This document shows, piece by piece, positions 21,358 through 31,734 of a stretch of DNA of 64,000 bases. Numbering within the stretch: position 1 is the first letter of the stretch; every line of letters begins with the position of its first letter. Both the position numbers and the translations under genes were made by a program. This DNA comes from Ectobius pallidus (taxonomy: Eukaryota > Arthropoda > Insecta > Blattodea > Ectobiidae), in the NCBI GenBank assembly GCA_964059195.1, contig CAXKWD010000001.1, forward strand, positions 221,348,484-221,412,483. The letters run 5' to 3'. The notes beneath the pieces were generated by a model. It worked only from the letters and a program-made list of their open reading frames with translations, was not told the DNA's origin and made no database searches.

Positions 21358-22592
21358 TATTGCAGTTCAGATACTTCGGTAAAAAGAAATAAACAAGATA
21401 ACCAAATTAAGTATAATAAATGACAGATTAATTGCCCAAATTTATTCAAACTAAAATCATAAAATCTCATAGCCCGTGTTTGGTCTCAAAATGACCGTGA
21501 AAAGACGGAACATTCATTATAAATATTATTAACTAGAAAGAAGGCAAAGGTAAAAAGTTTAACAACATCATTTTAAATAACTATTAAAATGAGATTGCAG
21601 TGGATAGACAGAGATAGCTGGGAATTTCCCTAGCAGACCTAGCGGGTGCGAGATAATGCAATGCAGTACTCAGGTACAATGTATCGGGAATCTCCCAAGA
21701 TATAATCAAAGGGTACTGATCCACTTAAGTAATTCTAAGAAGTCGGCTATTGAGTTCAAGCCTTGCTTCTGATGTTGCTACTGATACAACACGCTGTCCG
21801 AACCTTCTTAGAAATCCGAGACGCTAAGTTGTGGGTTTTGAGAATAAGGGAAAATCCAATTGATTTCCGTGGGAAACTAACATATTATTATTGGTCGGGA
21901 GATTTGCCAATAAGAACTGGTCTATAGTACCACGTGCCGGGATTCACGAATAATAATTAAGAAGAGTAGGGATAAATGTTTGTCCAAGAAAGTTTTCCTT
22001 AGGCCTACCGGGGCACTGTAAAATCACTCTACTTCAAGGCCCCGCGCCTATAACAGTCATATTCAACTCTACTTCAAGGCCCCGTGCCTATAGCAGTCAA
22101 GTCAATTCTACTTCGGGGACTTGTGTCCACCGTATAAAATCACTCTACTTATCTTTGTGGCTTCGTGCCCACAGAATTAATTGGACTTATAAAATTTTCG
22201 CTGTGGAATTAATCGACTTAGAAGGATTCTTACATTCAATCGCGATTAGTCAAAATCATATACGGCAGCAATTGTATCACTAGTAACGATCTACCGAGAA
22301 CTTGCAACAATACTAATTATTCACAAACAAATTTTGTAATTATTGTCAATGACTGGACTTGTATTTCCAACGTTTTGAATAAACAGAATATTCCTTCAGT
22401 GTTCAAAGAAACTGCATTATTATTCAAGCAATAATATTAAGGTGTTCTTCGCTTCCTACCCTGAAGCTAGAGGGAAGTGCTCAACGATCGACTGGCAGAC
22501 CGGAGGCGGGTTCAACAAATCAGAAATATTCAGTATATGCATTATACTGTGGCGCCCAGGTAAACATCCCATATCAACACCGAACCGCTGTA
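21358..22592 (+). repeat. 3' LTR
   Basis: It has the same length as the 5' LTR (1235 bp). By eye the two differ at two places near the 3' end (CATCACATAACAACA against CATCCCATATCAACA). No clear polypurine tract lies just upstream; the flank reads AGACTGGGGCATA. Confidence 0.9.
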
Positions 22593-23367
22593 ACCTCACA
22601 AATTTATATGCATGGGGAGAAATGGTATGAAATAATGTTGAGAAAACAAGCATATCACTGGAATAAACTGTTTTTTTCTTTTCGATTAAATTAATCTGTT
22701 CCTCAAGAAAATTAAGAACTGCCTGTTTTTCTTCCACTGCAGGTTTCATGGCATCCAATATGTTTTTCAGTAAGCTAAAATTATTTTCATTTTGCTTTTG
22801 ATTTGGTGGTGAACAGTGCTTATTGACAGTATCTATGATGTCACTGATAATGTTTGTATTTTTCACATGCACTGGTAGGGAGAATTTATTTCCAAGATTT
22901 TTGAGAAACAAACTTTCAATATGTGCAGTTGCCTCCAATTGTTCGTTCACTATGACTGATGATTTTATTGTTGGTATAGGTTCCTCCATTAAGTTTACAA
23001 ACAAAATCCTAGTTTCTTTATTAATAACATGCCAGTTTTTTGGGAGTGTGATAAAACTCAGCTTAGCTAGAAGATCTTGAAAATTGTTAATTTGTCGCTG
23101 GGCATTGTATTCTTCAGTTTCCTTGATACTTACTTGAATTGCTTGACGTAAATTACTATTTTCTTTTCTTTCCAATCTGGATTCTGGAGTCTCACGATGG
23201 GCTACTTCACTAGACAAGTATGATGGGCAATTTGGCATTAGTGAGGGAATGGCATCTTCTTTTAGTCGAGGAAACTTCAAAGGTGCTGTAACTGTCCTCC
23301 CAGTTTCCTTGTCGAACATGCTTGTTTCCTTTAGGATGTTGCATGGTAGGAAATGAAGTTCACAAAC
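22593..23367 (-). CDS. P-element/THAP9-like transposase, THAP end and coiled middle
   Basis: This exon opens after a TTTTTAAAG acceptor at 23368 with VCELHF, which supplies the last Cys and His of the THAP zinc module, and FPRLKEDAIPSLMPN, a version of the THAP AVPTIF box. The rest is charged and likely partly coiled (KQNENNFSLL, EEKQAVLNFLEEQINLIEKKK). At 22593-22596 the frame runs into the 3' LTR. The ACCT duplication splits one codon boundary, and the frame resumes correctly at 15645-15648. The exon contributes 258 codons before the break. Confidence 0.85.
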
Positions 23368-23892
23368 CTTTAAAAAGAGACAGGCATGAATTAATGACAA
23401 CCATAAGTAAGTTAGTTAGAGTCAGATCCCAAACTCGGCAAGTTAATACTTTGCGACTCACCCTGTTCCCCTTTCCACTCGCCTGCCATATTACCTAATA
23501 TTTCACAATAAAAAAAATGCCCTTGCACCTCCACATAATATTTCATAATTATAAAAACGACCCTTGCAACAAAATAAGCTATTTCGGATTGAGAGTAGGG
23601 GGTGGGGGACTCGGGTGAGTCGCAATGTATCATTTTCCCAAATAAACTGAAGTTACTTATAAATAGCACTGTTAAAAATAAATAATAATATTATTTATTA
23701 ACAAACATGAATATAGGCCTATTTTAATTGAGCATACTGTAACAAATTTAGGATTCATTAAATAGGCCTATCTGAAAATTTAAATTACTGCTAGCCTAGG
23801 CCTACTGTCAATTATATTATAGGCTATTATATAATTATACATATATATATATAATCCTATCATTGTAATACATGAAATGAATTTAAACTTAC

Positions 23893-24042
23893 CCTGCTGT
23901 TAGGCGTAGGTTCAAAATCTCTCTTTATTGACCTTATCCACTTCCTCTTAAGTTCAGGGTCATTTGGAAACTTAAAAACTGCCACCTTTGGACCATTCCT
24001 GTAATTCCCCTTACAATTTGGAACCGAGCAAGTATATGGCAT
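23893..24042 (-). CDS. P-element transposase exon 1: THAP DNA-binding domain start
   Basis: The ATG at 24042 opens 50 codons beginning MPYTCSVPNCKGNYRNG. The C-x4-C pair, the FKFPNDPELKRKW block with its conserved Trp, and the next exon's CELHF complete the C2CH zinc module of THAP domains, which bind the element's own ends. The exon ends AGCAGG followed by GTAAGT. The intron (23368-23892) is 525 bp and phase 0. With the two other parts, the predicted transposase is about 937 residues, close to the human THAP9 length. Confidence 0.85.
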
Positions 24043-24135
24043 GATTGCTGACGATAATCCGGTTGTAATGTTATACTAAAATAACACTGGTCACATGAAA
24101 CTCCTTCGCCATTCTGCTACATAGCATGCTGCCAC

Positions 24136-24210
24136 GGAATGTAAACACTGCCAGTTTTAAACCATTCTGTAGATATATTTACAATCTGGTACTACACAAG
24201 TATATTGCAT
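24136..24210 (-). pseudogene. Duplicated, broken THAP exon start
   Basis: About 168 bp upstream (minus strand) of the transposase start lies a diverged copy of its first codons: MQYTCVVPDC is parallel to MPYTCSVPNC. Next comes a frame-disturbed copy of the AATGGT-AAG-TGGCAGT-TTT block. The surrounding DNA is also partly duplicated (CCGGTCACATGAAAC at about 24296 and TGGTCACATGAAAC at about 24090). A stop follows after 17 codons, so it encodes no THAP domain. Confidence 0.7.
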
Positions 24211-24422
24211 GGTTTCAGAAGTATTTAGGTAATCTTATTTATATCCACACACGTAAGATAACGATTATAATGTTACAAAAAATTACATTACACGCCGGTC
24301 ACATGAAACGGAACCACCGACCATACGCCATTTTAGTATGAGGACTCCCAGCAGGCTTTGCGCGCTTGGAGAATGGTGTCCCTACTCGTGATGACGTCAC
24401 ACGCCTTCCGTAACGTCTTGAT

Positions 24423-24446
24423 GGCCTTCTTCTCTCGGTGGTCGTG
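24423..24446 (-). repeat. P-element right terminal inverted repeat
   Basis: It starts GGCCTTCTTC and ends CGGTGGTCGTG. This is the promoter-side end of the element: the transposase start codon lies about 380 bp inside it. Confidence 0.85.
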
Positions 24447-24548
24447 GTATGGCACTGTCTACCATGCTAAGAAAAATAATACCAGTATGTGGAATCATGT
24501 TTTCAGATAAGGTTGGAAGACCAGAGAACATATGTAAATATGATAATA

Positions 24549-25305
24549 CAGTGCATGCCGCTTATTGTGATCACTTCGGGACGCAGCTAATCTGATAATA
24601 TTTACCGATTGATAACAATAGCCGAAGGCATTAAATAGAGGTTATTCATTCATATATAAGATAATACACTACAAAACAGAATTAAAAATATTTATTCATA
24701 AAATAATACGAAACTGTGAATCATTGAACCACTCACAGGCTAATAGAGTAATAGACTGCAGGCAACTATTTTTTTCAACCAATAACAAAGTATTTAATTG
24801 TTTTTACTTTCCTTCAAGAGTTCATTAACCAATACTCCATACTCAGTTATGCGTTACATGTGTTTTTGGAAGTCTACTGATCTGTGGTGAAACATCTAAC
24901 ACCTGTCCAAGTCTTTTCATTTTACATTAGCCATCACTGCATGTCAATGCTGTTATCTTCATAAATCAAAAGCTGCTGCTTAACTGAGGGGTGAAACCTG
25001 TTTTATTGCTTAAAAGAGAAAGTTAGGTATTGCCAACCTCTCGAACTGGTCATCCTGTGAGCTGGGAACAGAATTGCTACCTCCAATAAAACACAATACA
25101 GTTGAGTTAGAAACAAAACCCTTAAAAACGAAATTTTGAATGACAAGCAGTACTTGGAAATAAAGCTACAAAAAGGAAAATGTGATAGCATAAACCAAAT
25201 CTTTGATCACAATAAACAGCATTTTTTCACTGATGAGTATTATTCCGTATGGGACTTCATAAAAGTGATATCATTACCCGTGATTAGATTAAGCGGGGTT
25301 CACTG
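24549..25305. mobile_element. Tigger/pogo-like MITE with TA target
   Basis: The left end is CAGTGCATGCCGCTTATTGT and the right end, reverse-complemented, CAGTGAACCCCGCTTAATCT. Both are flanked by TA (24547-24548, 25306-25307). The interior has no transposase. Confidence 0.65.
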
Positions 25306-25307
25306 TA

Positions 25308-26015
25308 TATCATCATACCCAAAAATAGCCTGCTGAATTATCTTATTTTCTACAACAGTGAGCTAGCAAAAATATCGTACATAGGCCTACCGTTTGGAGT
25401 TTCTTTAAGGAGAAATGTATGGGATTGAGAGTTTTAAAAAGTCATTTTTCTATTTTTTTTTTTTTTAATTGAATGTTTATGTCAGTAGTTGAATTTTTAC
25501 AATCTGTATATTAATTTCAGTACCAGTACCATAACTAGGTACGAGATTTTTAGGTTTATACCTTTTTTTTTCTACTACCAAAACCAGAAAGGCTCACATA
25601 TTTTCTCAAGTCATATCCATTAAATTCACATAAATTTATTTAATTTTTTGTATGTTGGCTGTACCACTTTGTGCTCATGCATGTCGACAAGTTGTTCATT
25701 TGTCTCCACTTGTGGATTGTTGGACTGTTACGACCCCACTTGGTGTTGCTCTGTTGCATGTTAAATATGGCTGCACCACTCATTGTTTGCACAAAAGAAG
25801 AACAGCTTGCTAAACTGAAGGAAGCAGTGCATACGTGGCTTACTACTTTTTTTCTGAGGGTGTCAGGAAACTTGTGCATTGAGAAGCAAGAGGACTATAC
25901 GTTGAAAAATGAGGTAATTGAAAGTTTTGTATTGTTGTTGCAATAAATTTAAAAAAGAGAGTGCGGATACTAATTGACTTACCAATACGACTTTGATGGA
26001 TTCCGGCTCTTGGTA
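25308..26015. other. Unassigned DNA
   Basis: No supported gene. It includes a poly-T run near 25449-25466 and one TAGGCCTA at 25382. The 80-90 codon frames at 25640-25946 overlap on both strands and have no motif. Confidence 0.5.
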
Positions 26016-26590
26016 CACCTTCTGATGTCAAAAAAAGGGGAAAAACAAATATAAGGTGCATCTTCGCATGAGACATATCCCACCCAACCCACCCTCAGTG
26101 AAGCATTTCCTTTTATACCACGGTCTAGCGAATTCTTTGAGGATGACTAGGCTGACAAACCGTTGGGTACAAGGCAAACCTGTGGGTACAAGGCACATAC
26201 TCTCTCATTTTTAATATTTGGTACAAGGGGCACTCTAGAATTTTTAATATTTGGTACAAGGGGCACTCTAGAATTTTTAATATTTGGTACAAGGGGCACT
26301 CTAGAATTTTTAATATTTGGTACAAGGGGCACTCTAGAATTATTAATATTTGGTACAAGGGGCACTCTAGAATTTTTAATATTTGGTACAAGGGGCACTC
26401 TAGAATTTTTAATATTTGGTACAAGGGGCACTCTTGCATTTTTAATATTTGGTACGGGCAGGAGTGTCGGCGACAATATACAAGGATAGTTTTGTCACCC
26501 TGCTTCGCTGAGAAACAAAATATGAATATCGAGTGGGCGGAGCTTAAAGTGTACCTTGTATTTGACTTTCGACAAAAATTGAATCACTGT
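26016..26590. repeat. Dispersed repeat copy 1, carrying a minisatellite
   Basis: The flanks of the minisatellite match a second copy at 38190-38700: CCCACCCAACCCACCCTCA, a CGATCTAGCGAATTCTT-like block, GGCTGACAAACC, then GACAATATACAAGGA and CTGCTTCGCTGAGAAACAAA. The second copy lacks the tandem array. The family is not identified. Confidence 0.65.
26164..26458. repeat. 33-bp minisatellite
   Basis: Seven near-identical units, GGTACAAGGGGCACTCT then AGAATTTTTAATATTT, start at 26220, 26253, 26286, 26319, 26352, 26385 and 26418. Degenerate part-units lie at both ends (26164-26219, 26451-26458). Because 33 is 3 x 11, the array is open in several frames on both strands; these frames are not evidence of a gene. 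Confidence 0.95.
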
Positions 26591-26871
26591 ACTCTCAGTC
26601 TTAATGAAAAAATTAAATTAACGTTTCCAAAGCTTTTTCCCCTTTAAAAATCCTAAGAAAAATATCAAAATTGTTAATGAAATTAAATAAAAATAAGAAA
26701 AAATACTGGTATATCCAAATAACAATAATTTTTTTTTAAAATCTGGCAGACATTTTCATGGGTAATTGGTGTCTCTCTACTGGAGATATGTGATATGATT
26801 TCAACAGCTTTTCTTTCATTTTGAAGTCATGTTTGTTGCAGGTTTTTGTATCAGAAAAATCTGTACCTAGC

Positions 26872-27116
26872 AAACCTTATTACTATGTAAAAGTTCTTCA
26901 CGGGCTAACAGCCGAGTCGAGGTTTTAAAAAACTCCGAGCTTTCAGACTCCATCTCTGAGTCTATCTTCTCTACCAGTTTTCCAGAAGATGGACTCAGAG
27001 ACGGAGTCTGAAAGCTCGGAGTTGTTTAAAACCTCAACTCAGCTGTTAGCCCATGAAGAACTTTTACATAGTATTCACCGAGAAAAGTTCAAACCATTTA
27101 TAAACCTTATTACTAT
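26872..27116. repeat. Long hairpin flanked by a 15-bp direct repeat
   Basis: Arms of about 95 bp (26882-26975 and 26984-27076) are reverse complements with about six differences, around a loop of roughly 10-15 nt. The core includes AACTCCGAGCTTTCAGACTC. The 15-mer AAACCTTATTACTAT occurs at 26872-26886 and 27102-27116, so the hairpin may be bounded by a duplication. Confidence 0.75.
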
Positions 27117-28007
27117 TTTTTATTTTTTATTTGAAAGTAAGCTTATTATCTTGAATAAATTTTTCATAATGTGGAAGGTTTGTTTACAATTTTTCCACAT
27201 TATGTTTGCATTAAGACACTACTCGAATGAGACCATGCTCATCTTCAGAGGCAGTTCAGGAATGGCTATAAATACATTAAATAAAAATTCAAATTATTTT
27301 AACATTGGAATTAAATAATCTGGGACTAAAACTAGTGTTGTGCTGTGTTTTTTAAAAACAACGTTATCTGTCAACCCTTTTCAGCCAATAAAATTTTGTT
27401 ACTCTTTTTTGTTGGACCATTGTGAAAGGAAACAGGCCATAAACTTGGGTAATTTTGGGGCTAGGAATACTATCAGATTTTATCTCAGACACCAAACCAG
27501 AGAGCCATGCTGAAAATCTTTTGGCTTTGAAAAAATTACTCCATTTTCATGAAGAATTCAGACTGATCTGAATGTGATTCCCATTTTCATGCAGTTTTCA
27601 ACATGGCAATGAAAACATGTTCCCAAGAGGATCACAGAATTTGCTAGCCCTACATTTGATGACCAATGAAACACACCAGACATACAAGGACAAATAAAAT
27701 GTCTGCTTAGCATATTAAAATTAATTTGAATATGGTGTATATCCATGCTTTTTAATACAATCTCAAGCCGATTTAATCCCACTTTTTAGGAGTATTGATC
27801 CCGTTTTCATTGCGAATTCAATTCAGTAAGCATATTCAGATCAATTTAAGGTATTTATTAGAAAATACGAAAGAAGCCAAGTCCTTAAAATCAGTAGTCA
27901 TAACAATCTCAAAAACTTGTAATTCAATCACATGTCATGAATCTGTCTCTCAAAATATTGTATAAACTGTATCCCTCAAGTATATACTTTTATTTTTGTC
28001 CCCAACA
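27117..28007. other. Unassigned DNA, perhaps LINE 5' region
   Basis: No gene. The part next to 28008 may be the 5' UTR of the following LINE; its 5' end cannot be fixed. Confidence 0.4.
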
Positions 28008-28919
28008 ATGGATGGTTTATTAGATGAATTAAGCAACTATTCCGACAATTCAATAACGACAATCTTGGAAAATGCCGATTCCTGCTCTAGTTTCATAAAC
28101 AAAACAATCCATGATTTCAAAATTTTTCACTTAAATATTCGGAGCCTTAATAAACATTTTTTAGAATTCTGCACTGTCTTGCAAAGCCTAAAACAAGATT
28201 TTGATTTCATTATACTAACGGAAGCCTGGTTAAGTCATGATATTGGGTTTGATTTACCCGGTTATGCAAAAAACGTTAAAATGAATAAGTACAGCAAATG
28301 CGATAGTTTAGTGGTCTATTGCAAGAATAATATAGACTTCACTCTCACTGACATTGAAATCTCAGAATGTAATTCTTTGCATTTAAATTTTACGTTTGGC
28401 AACAATACATTTTCATTAACAGCTATTTATAGATCACCGAACACCTGTAAATATGATTTCCTTGATAATTTTGAACGCTTTTTAATAAATTCAAAGCAAA
28501 CAGATAACCATCTAATTGTTGGCGACATAAATATTCAGATTTTGGAAAATAATTTAGATATTACTGGTAACAGGTATATGGATATGTTACATGCACATGG
28601 TTTTGTAAATTTTTTAAATGGCGTTACGAGACCAGGCTCGGAAACTTGTTTAGACCATATATTTTTTAAAACTATAAAGAAATGGAAATTTATACCAGGA
28701 ATTTTCTGTAGCGCCGTAACTGACCACTATGCCGTTTTTTCTCTACTAAAAAATCCTAATGGTCACATTTCGAAATCCCCAGGTACTCAACAATCTATGC
28801 CCATTTCAAATAACATTAACAATGAAAAATTAGTCTCGCTTATTGAGAGAGAAACCTGGGACTCTGTGTATAAATGTAAAGATCCAAATACTTCTTTCCA
28901 GTTATTTTATAATATTTAA
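28008..28919 (+). pseudogene. LINE endonuclease domain (APE type)
   Basis: From the ATG at 28008 (MDGLLDELSNY) the frame carries the APE-type nuclease motifs in order: FHLNIRSLNKH, ILTEAWLS (catalytic Glu), AIYRSPN, LIVGDINIQ (Asp-x-Asn) and SAVTDHYAVF (terminal Asp-His). The nuclease nicks target DNA to prime reverse transcription. The frame stops at 28917-28919, but homologous coding sequence continues in another frame at once, so a small indel near 28915 broke a single long ORF. Confidence 0.85.
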
Positions 28920-30673
28920 TTAAGAAATACATAATAAGTAGTTCGATCAGCAATCAAAAGCTTTCTCATAAATTCAAAAAAATTAAGCCATGGATCACTG
29001 TAGGCATAATCAAATCTATTCGTACTAGAGACAAGATTGCGAGAAAAGTAATTCATGACCCAAACAATGAAAATTTGAAAAATTATTATAAAAATTATAG
29101 AAATATGCTGACTCTTGTTATAAGAAATATGAAGATTAGTTATTATAAATTAAAATTTGAAGAATATAAGAACAACCCTAGGAAATTTTGGCAAACTGTT
29201 AATGAAACCACAGATATAGGTACTGAAAAAAATAGAACGGTTTCAGAATTAATAAATGAAAATGGTACTCAAATAACAAACAAAGAGGATATCGCAAATG
29301 AATTTAATAAATACTTCTCAAAAATAGGGCACAGTGTAACCTCAAACGTTAATAAGACATCGTCAGACTCTTCGGAGTACAATAAAACAGCCATGAATCC
29401 AATCACATCTATGTTTCTCAGTCCTGTTAATGAATGCGAAATTATTAACATTGTGAAGACCTTAAATAATAATGTAGCTCCAGGCATTGATGGAATAAAA
29501 AACATTACATTGAAATCTATCATTAAATATATTGTTAAACCTCTTGTCTATATTTTCAATCTTTGTTTCACAGAAGGTGTTTTCCCCAATACTTTAAAAA
29601 ATGCTGTGATAATACCTATACATAAATCCGGGAAAATGAATGATTTAAACAATTATAGACCAATATCACTACTTCCGGCCTTTTCCAAGATACTAGAGAA
29701 ATGCATAAAAGTTAGGCTACTAAACTATTTACAAAAACATGAAATTATATCAAAAAATCAATTTGGTTTCCAGAGCAACATATCTACTGACGATGCTTTT
29801 ATTAACGTTACAGGTAACATTATTAAAGAATTAGACAAAGGTAATAATTGTTTAGGAATTTTCTTGGACTTACGCAAAGCTTTTGATACTGTTATTCACT
29901 CGATACTATTAGATAAACTGAATAAGATAGGAATTAGAGGAACAGTTTACAAATTATTTGAATCATATCTGAGCAATAGATGTATAATGACAAAAGTAGA
30001 CAGCCATATAAGTGAAATATCAAATATTGATATTGGTGTGCCACAAGGAACGATATTAGGACCAATCTTATACTTAATATATGTAAATGATTTGCTAAAT
30101 TTAAACCTAGATCAAATAAATGGCTCCATATTTTCATACGCAGATGACACTGTTGTGATTTTCAGTGGTCATTCATGGGAAGTAGCATATAAATACGCTA
30201 ATACAGGCATGAAAATTGTAAAAAAATGGTTCGATTCTAACCTTCTGTCACTAAACGTGGATAAATCAACATTAGTTCCTTTCTCATTAACATCTACTGG
30301 TCAGATAGCGCGGAAAAAACGTACAAATTTAAATTTAATAATACATAATTGTAATTTTGATGTGAATTGTAAATGCTTACCACTGAAAGAATCAGCCGTT
30401 GTGAAATATTTGGGTATTTTTATTGATCAACACCTTAAATGGTCTCACCATGTTAACTACATCTGTAATAGACTACGCAGAACAATTCATAAATTTGTCA
30501 TTTTACGCCACTGTATGCCCATTACTGTTTTACGTTCCGTTTATCTAGCACTTTTCCAGTCCATTATTCAATATGGCATTCTCGCCTGGGGAGGATTAGC
30601 GAAAACTACCCTTAAGCCCCTCTGCCTTTTACAAAAAAGAATAATAAAAATCTGTCTAAAAAAAACACATTGA
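28920..30673 (+). pseudogene. LINE reverse transcriptase
   Basis: Coding resumes with a KPWITVGIIKSIRTRDKIARK-like block and runs open from before 29075. Reverse transcriptase boxes are clear: APGIDGI, AVIIPIHKSGK, NYRPISLLP, NQFGF, FLDLRKAFDTV, GVPQGTILGP and the intact active site YADDTVV. The thumb block WGGLAKTTLKPLCLLQKR follows. An early stop at 30671-30673 is caused by a second frame change. Confidence 0.85.
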
Positions 30674-30716
30674 TTACCCAACTAGCCTAATATTTTCGGA
30701 ATTTAATGTTTTAAGT

Positions 30717-30974
30717 TTGGACCAAATTTACAAATTTTCTATATTAAAATATTTTCACAAACATCGTATAAAATACTCTTCCAGTGATCATATCTACAAA
30801 ACTAGACGAAATACTAATTTACTCCTATTAGAACCCAAATGTCTCACATCGGCAGGATTAAAGCATAGCATTAATTTTGGACCGCGCTTCTATAACTCAA
30901 TTATCAGAAAATATCCTGATCTCTCAGCATACTCCACTGTTAAATTTAATAGATGTGTAAAGAATTTTTTGTAA
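30717..30974 (+). pseudogene. LINE ORF C-terminal tail
   Basis: A third-frame continuation of the same LINE protein (LDQIYKFSILKYFHKHRIKY, then SAGLKHSINFGPRFYNSI). This C-terminal region is common after the reverse transcriptase in CR1/Jockey-group elements that lack RNase H. Confidence 0.7.
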
Positions 30975-31429
30975 TTTCTTAGCTTTTAAGTAATTTTTGT
31001 TTCACTCCTTTAAAGAATTTATGTTTTTATGTTTAATGTTTTTTAACTTTCTTTTTTAGTTAAGCACATTATACACTCTATTTCTTTGTCTCTCCTCTTT
31101 CTTCACTTTGATATTTTTGAAACGGCACCCGAGCACGAGCAGTTTTGCTCATTTGGGTGTATTACTAAATGTAATACTTCTTGTGAAGATATAGCCTATA
31201 TTTCTTTTCCCCTTTTAAATAGTTGTAGTTAATTTTGAATTTTGAAAATTGTTTTATTTTACTTGTATAAATATGTATTTGTTTTTGCAATTCTATGTAT
31301 TACTTGTATAAATATGTATTTGTGCTTGTATTGTTTTTGAAATTCTATGTAATAATGTAATATTAATATTGATTATAAATAAATAATAATAATAATAAAA
31401 AAAAAAAATTGAATTCCCCATGAAGAGAT

Positions 31430-31512
31430 ACCAAATGTACTGATCTTGCCTGGGTTTGAACCCGCGACCCTCAAATTGAAAGTGCAAGCAAATAACCAAC
31501 TGAACTAATATC
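31430..31512 (-). mobile_element. tRNA-derived SINE head or tRNA pseudogene
   Basis: On the minus strand, TTAGTTCAGTTGGTTA resembles a Pol III A box and GGGTTCAAACCC a B box, spaced as in a tRNA. The anticodon arm is poor. It lies immediately downstream of the LINE poly-A tail, so it may be a separate insertion. Confidence 0.55.
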
Positions 31513-31530
31513 TAATGCCTTAATTAAACA

Positions 31531-31734
31531 ATGGAATTTATTAGTTTATTTGCGAATTTGATTTCATATTCCCGCGAGAGGAAGTTCGTCACTACCGGAA
31601 ATATTCAAGAAAATGCGTGGGTTTCCGGCGGAACATCGCATTTTGCAGCATTCAGCGTCCCGGCATTTGGTGGGTGTAATTTTTGTATTGAATGTTGTAT
31701 GTTTATAGTCAAATAGTGGATGTGGATAGTATAA
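31531..31734 (+). promoter_or_regulatory. Likely promoter and 5' UTR of the BTB gene
   Basis: Just before the first coding exon the base composition shifts to CpG-containing DNA (CCCGCGAGAGG, TTCCGGCGGAACATCGC, GCGTCCCGGC). Two ETS-like cores are seen: ACTACCGGAAAT (about 31594) and GTTTCCGGCGG (about 31621). No TATA box is obvious. This is inference from position and composition. Confidence 0.4.

Larger units (their letters stand above)
15649..22592 (+). mobile_element. Young Ty3/gypsy-type LTR retrotransposon with truncated pol
   Basis: Two 1235-bp direct repeats bound the element, flanked by the exact 4-bp duplication ACCT (15645-15648, 22593-22596). In order it holds a tRNA-Lys-type primer site, a 0.55-kb leader, gag, a -1 frameshift heptamer, protease, the first part of reverse transcriptase and 0.75 kb of non-coding DNA. 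The reverse transcriptase palm, RNase H and integrase are missing, so it cannot move by itself. It lies inside the P-element transposase on the opposite strand. Confidence 0.9.
10629..24446 (-). mobile_element. P-element/THAP9-like DNA transposon, interrupted by an LTR element
   Basis: Perfect 24-bp terminal inverted repeats starting CACGACCACCGAGAGAAG lie at 10629-10652 and 24423-24446. GTATGGC directly repeats outside both ends. An 8-bp duplication GGTATGGC (10621-10628, 24446-24453) also fits if one terminal base is shared. P elements typically make 8-bp duplications and start with CA. Inside, on the minus strand, are a THAP-domain exon, an intron and a long transposase exon. Without the 6.94-kb gypsy-type insertion and one 4-bp duplication copy, the element would be about 6.9 kb. 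Confidence 0.85.
28008..31408 (+). mobile_element. Nearly full-length CR1/Jockey-group LINE
   Basis: An endonuclease-reverse transcriptase frame (28008-30974, broken twice), a 3' UTR with the stem GAGCACGAGCAGTTTTGCTC near 31132, and a terminal AATAATAATAATAA/poly-A tail at 31375-31408 make up one element in sense orientation. The same UTR stem occurs at about 62880-62905 on the opposite strand in another copy. Confidence 0.8.

Noticed and set aside
26164..26458. CRISPR-like array
   Set aside because: The units are contiguous 33-bp copies without unique spacers and the genome is eukaryotic.
26125..26489. Three overlapping frames of more than 100 codons over the 33-bp minisatellite
   Set aside because: A 33-bp unit without stops is open in several frames automatically; no gene evidence.
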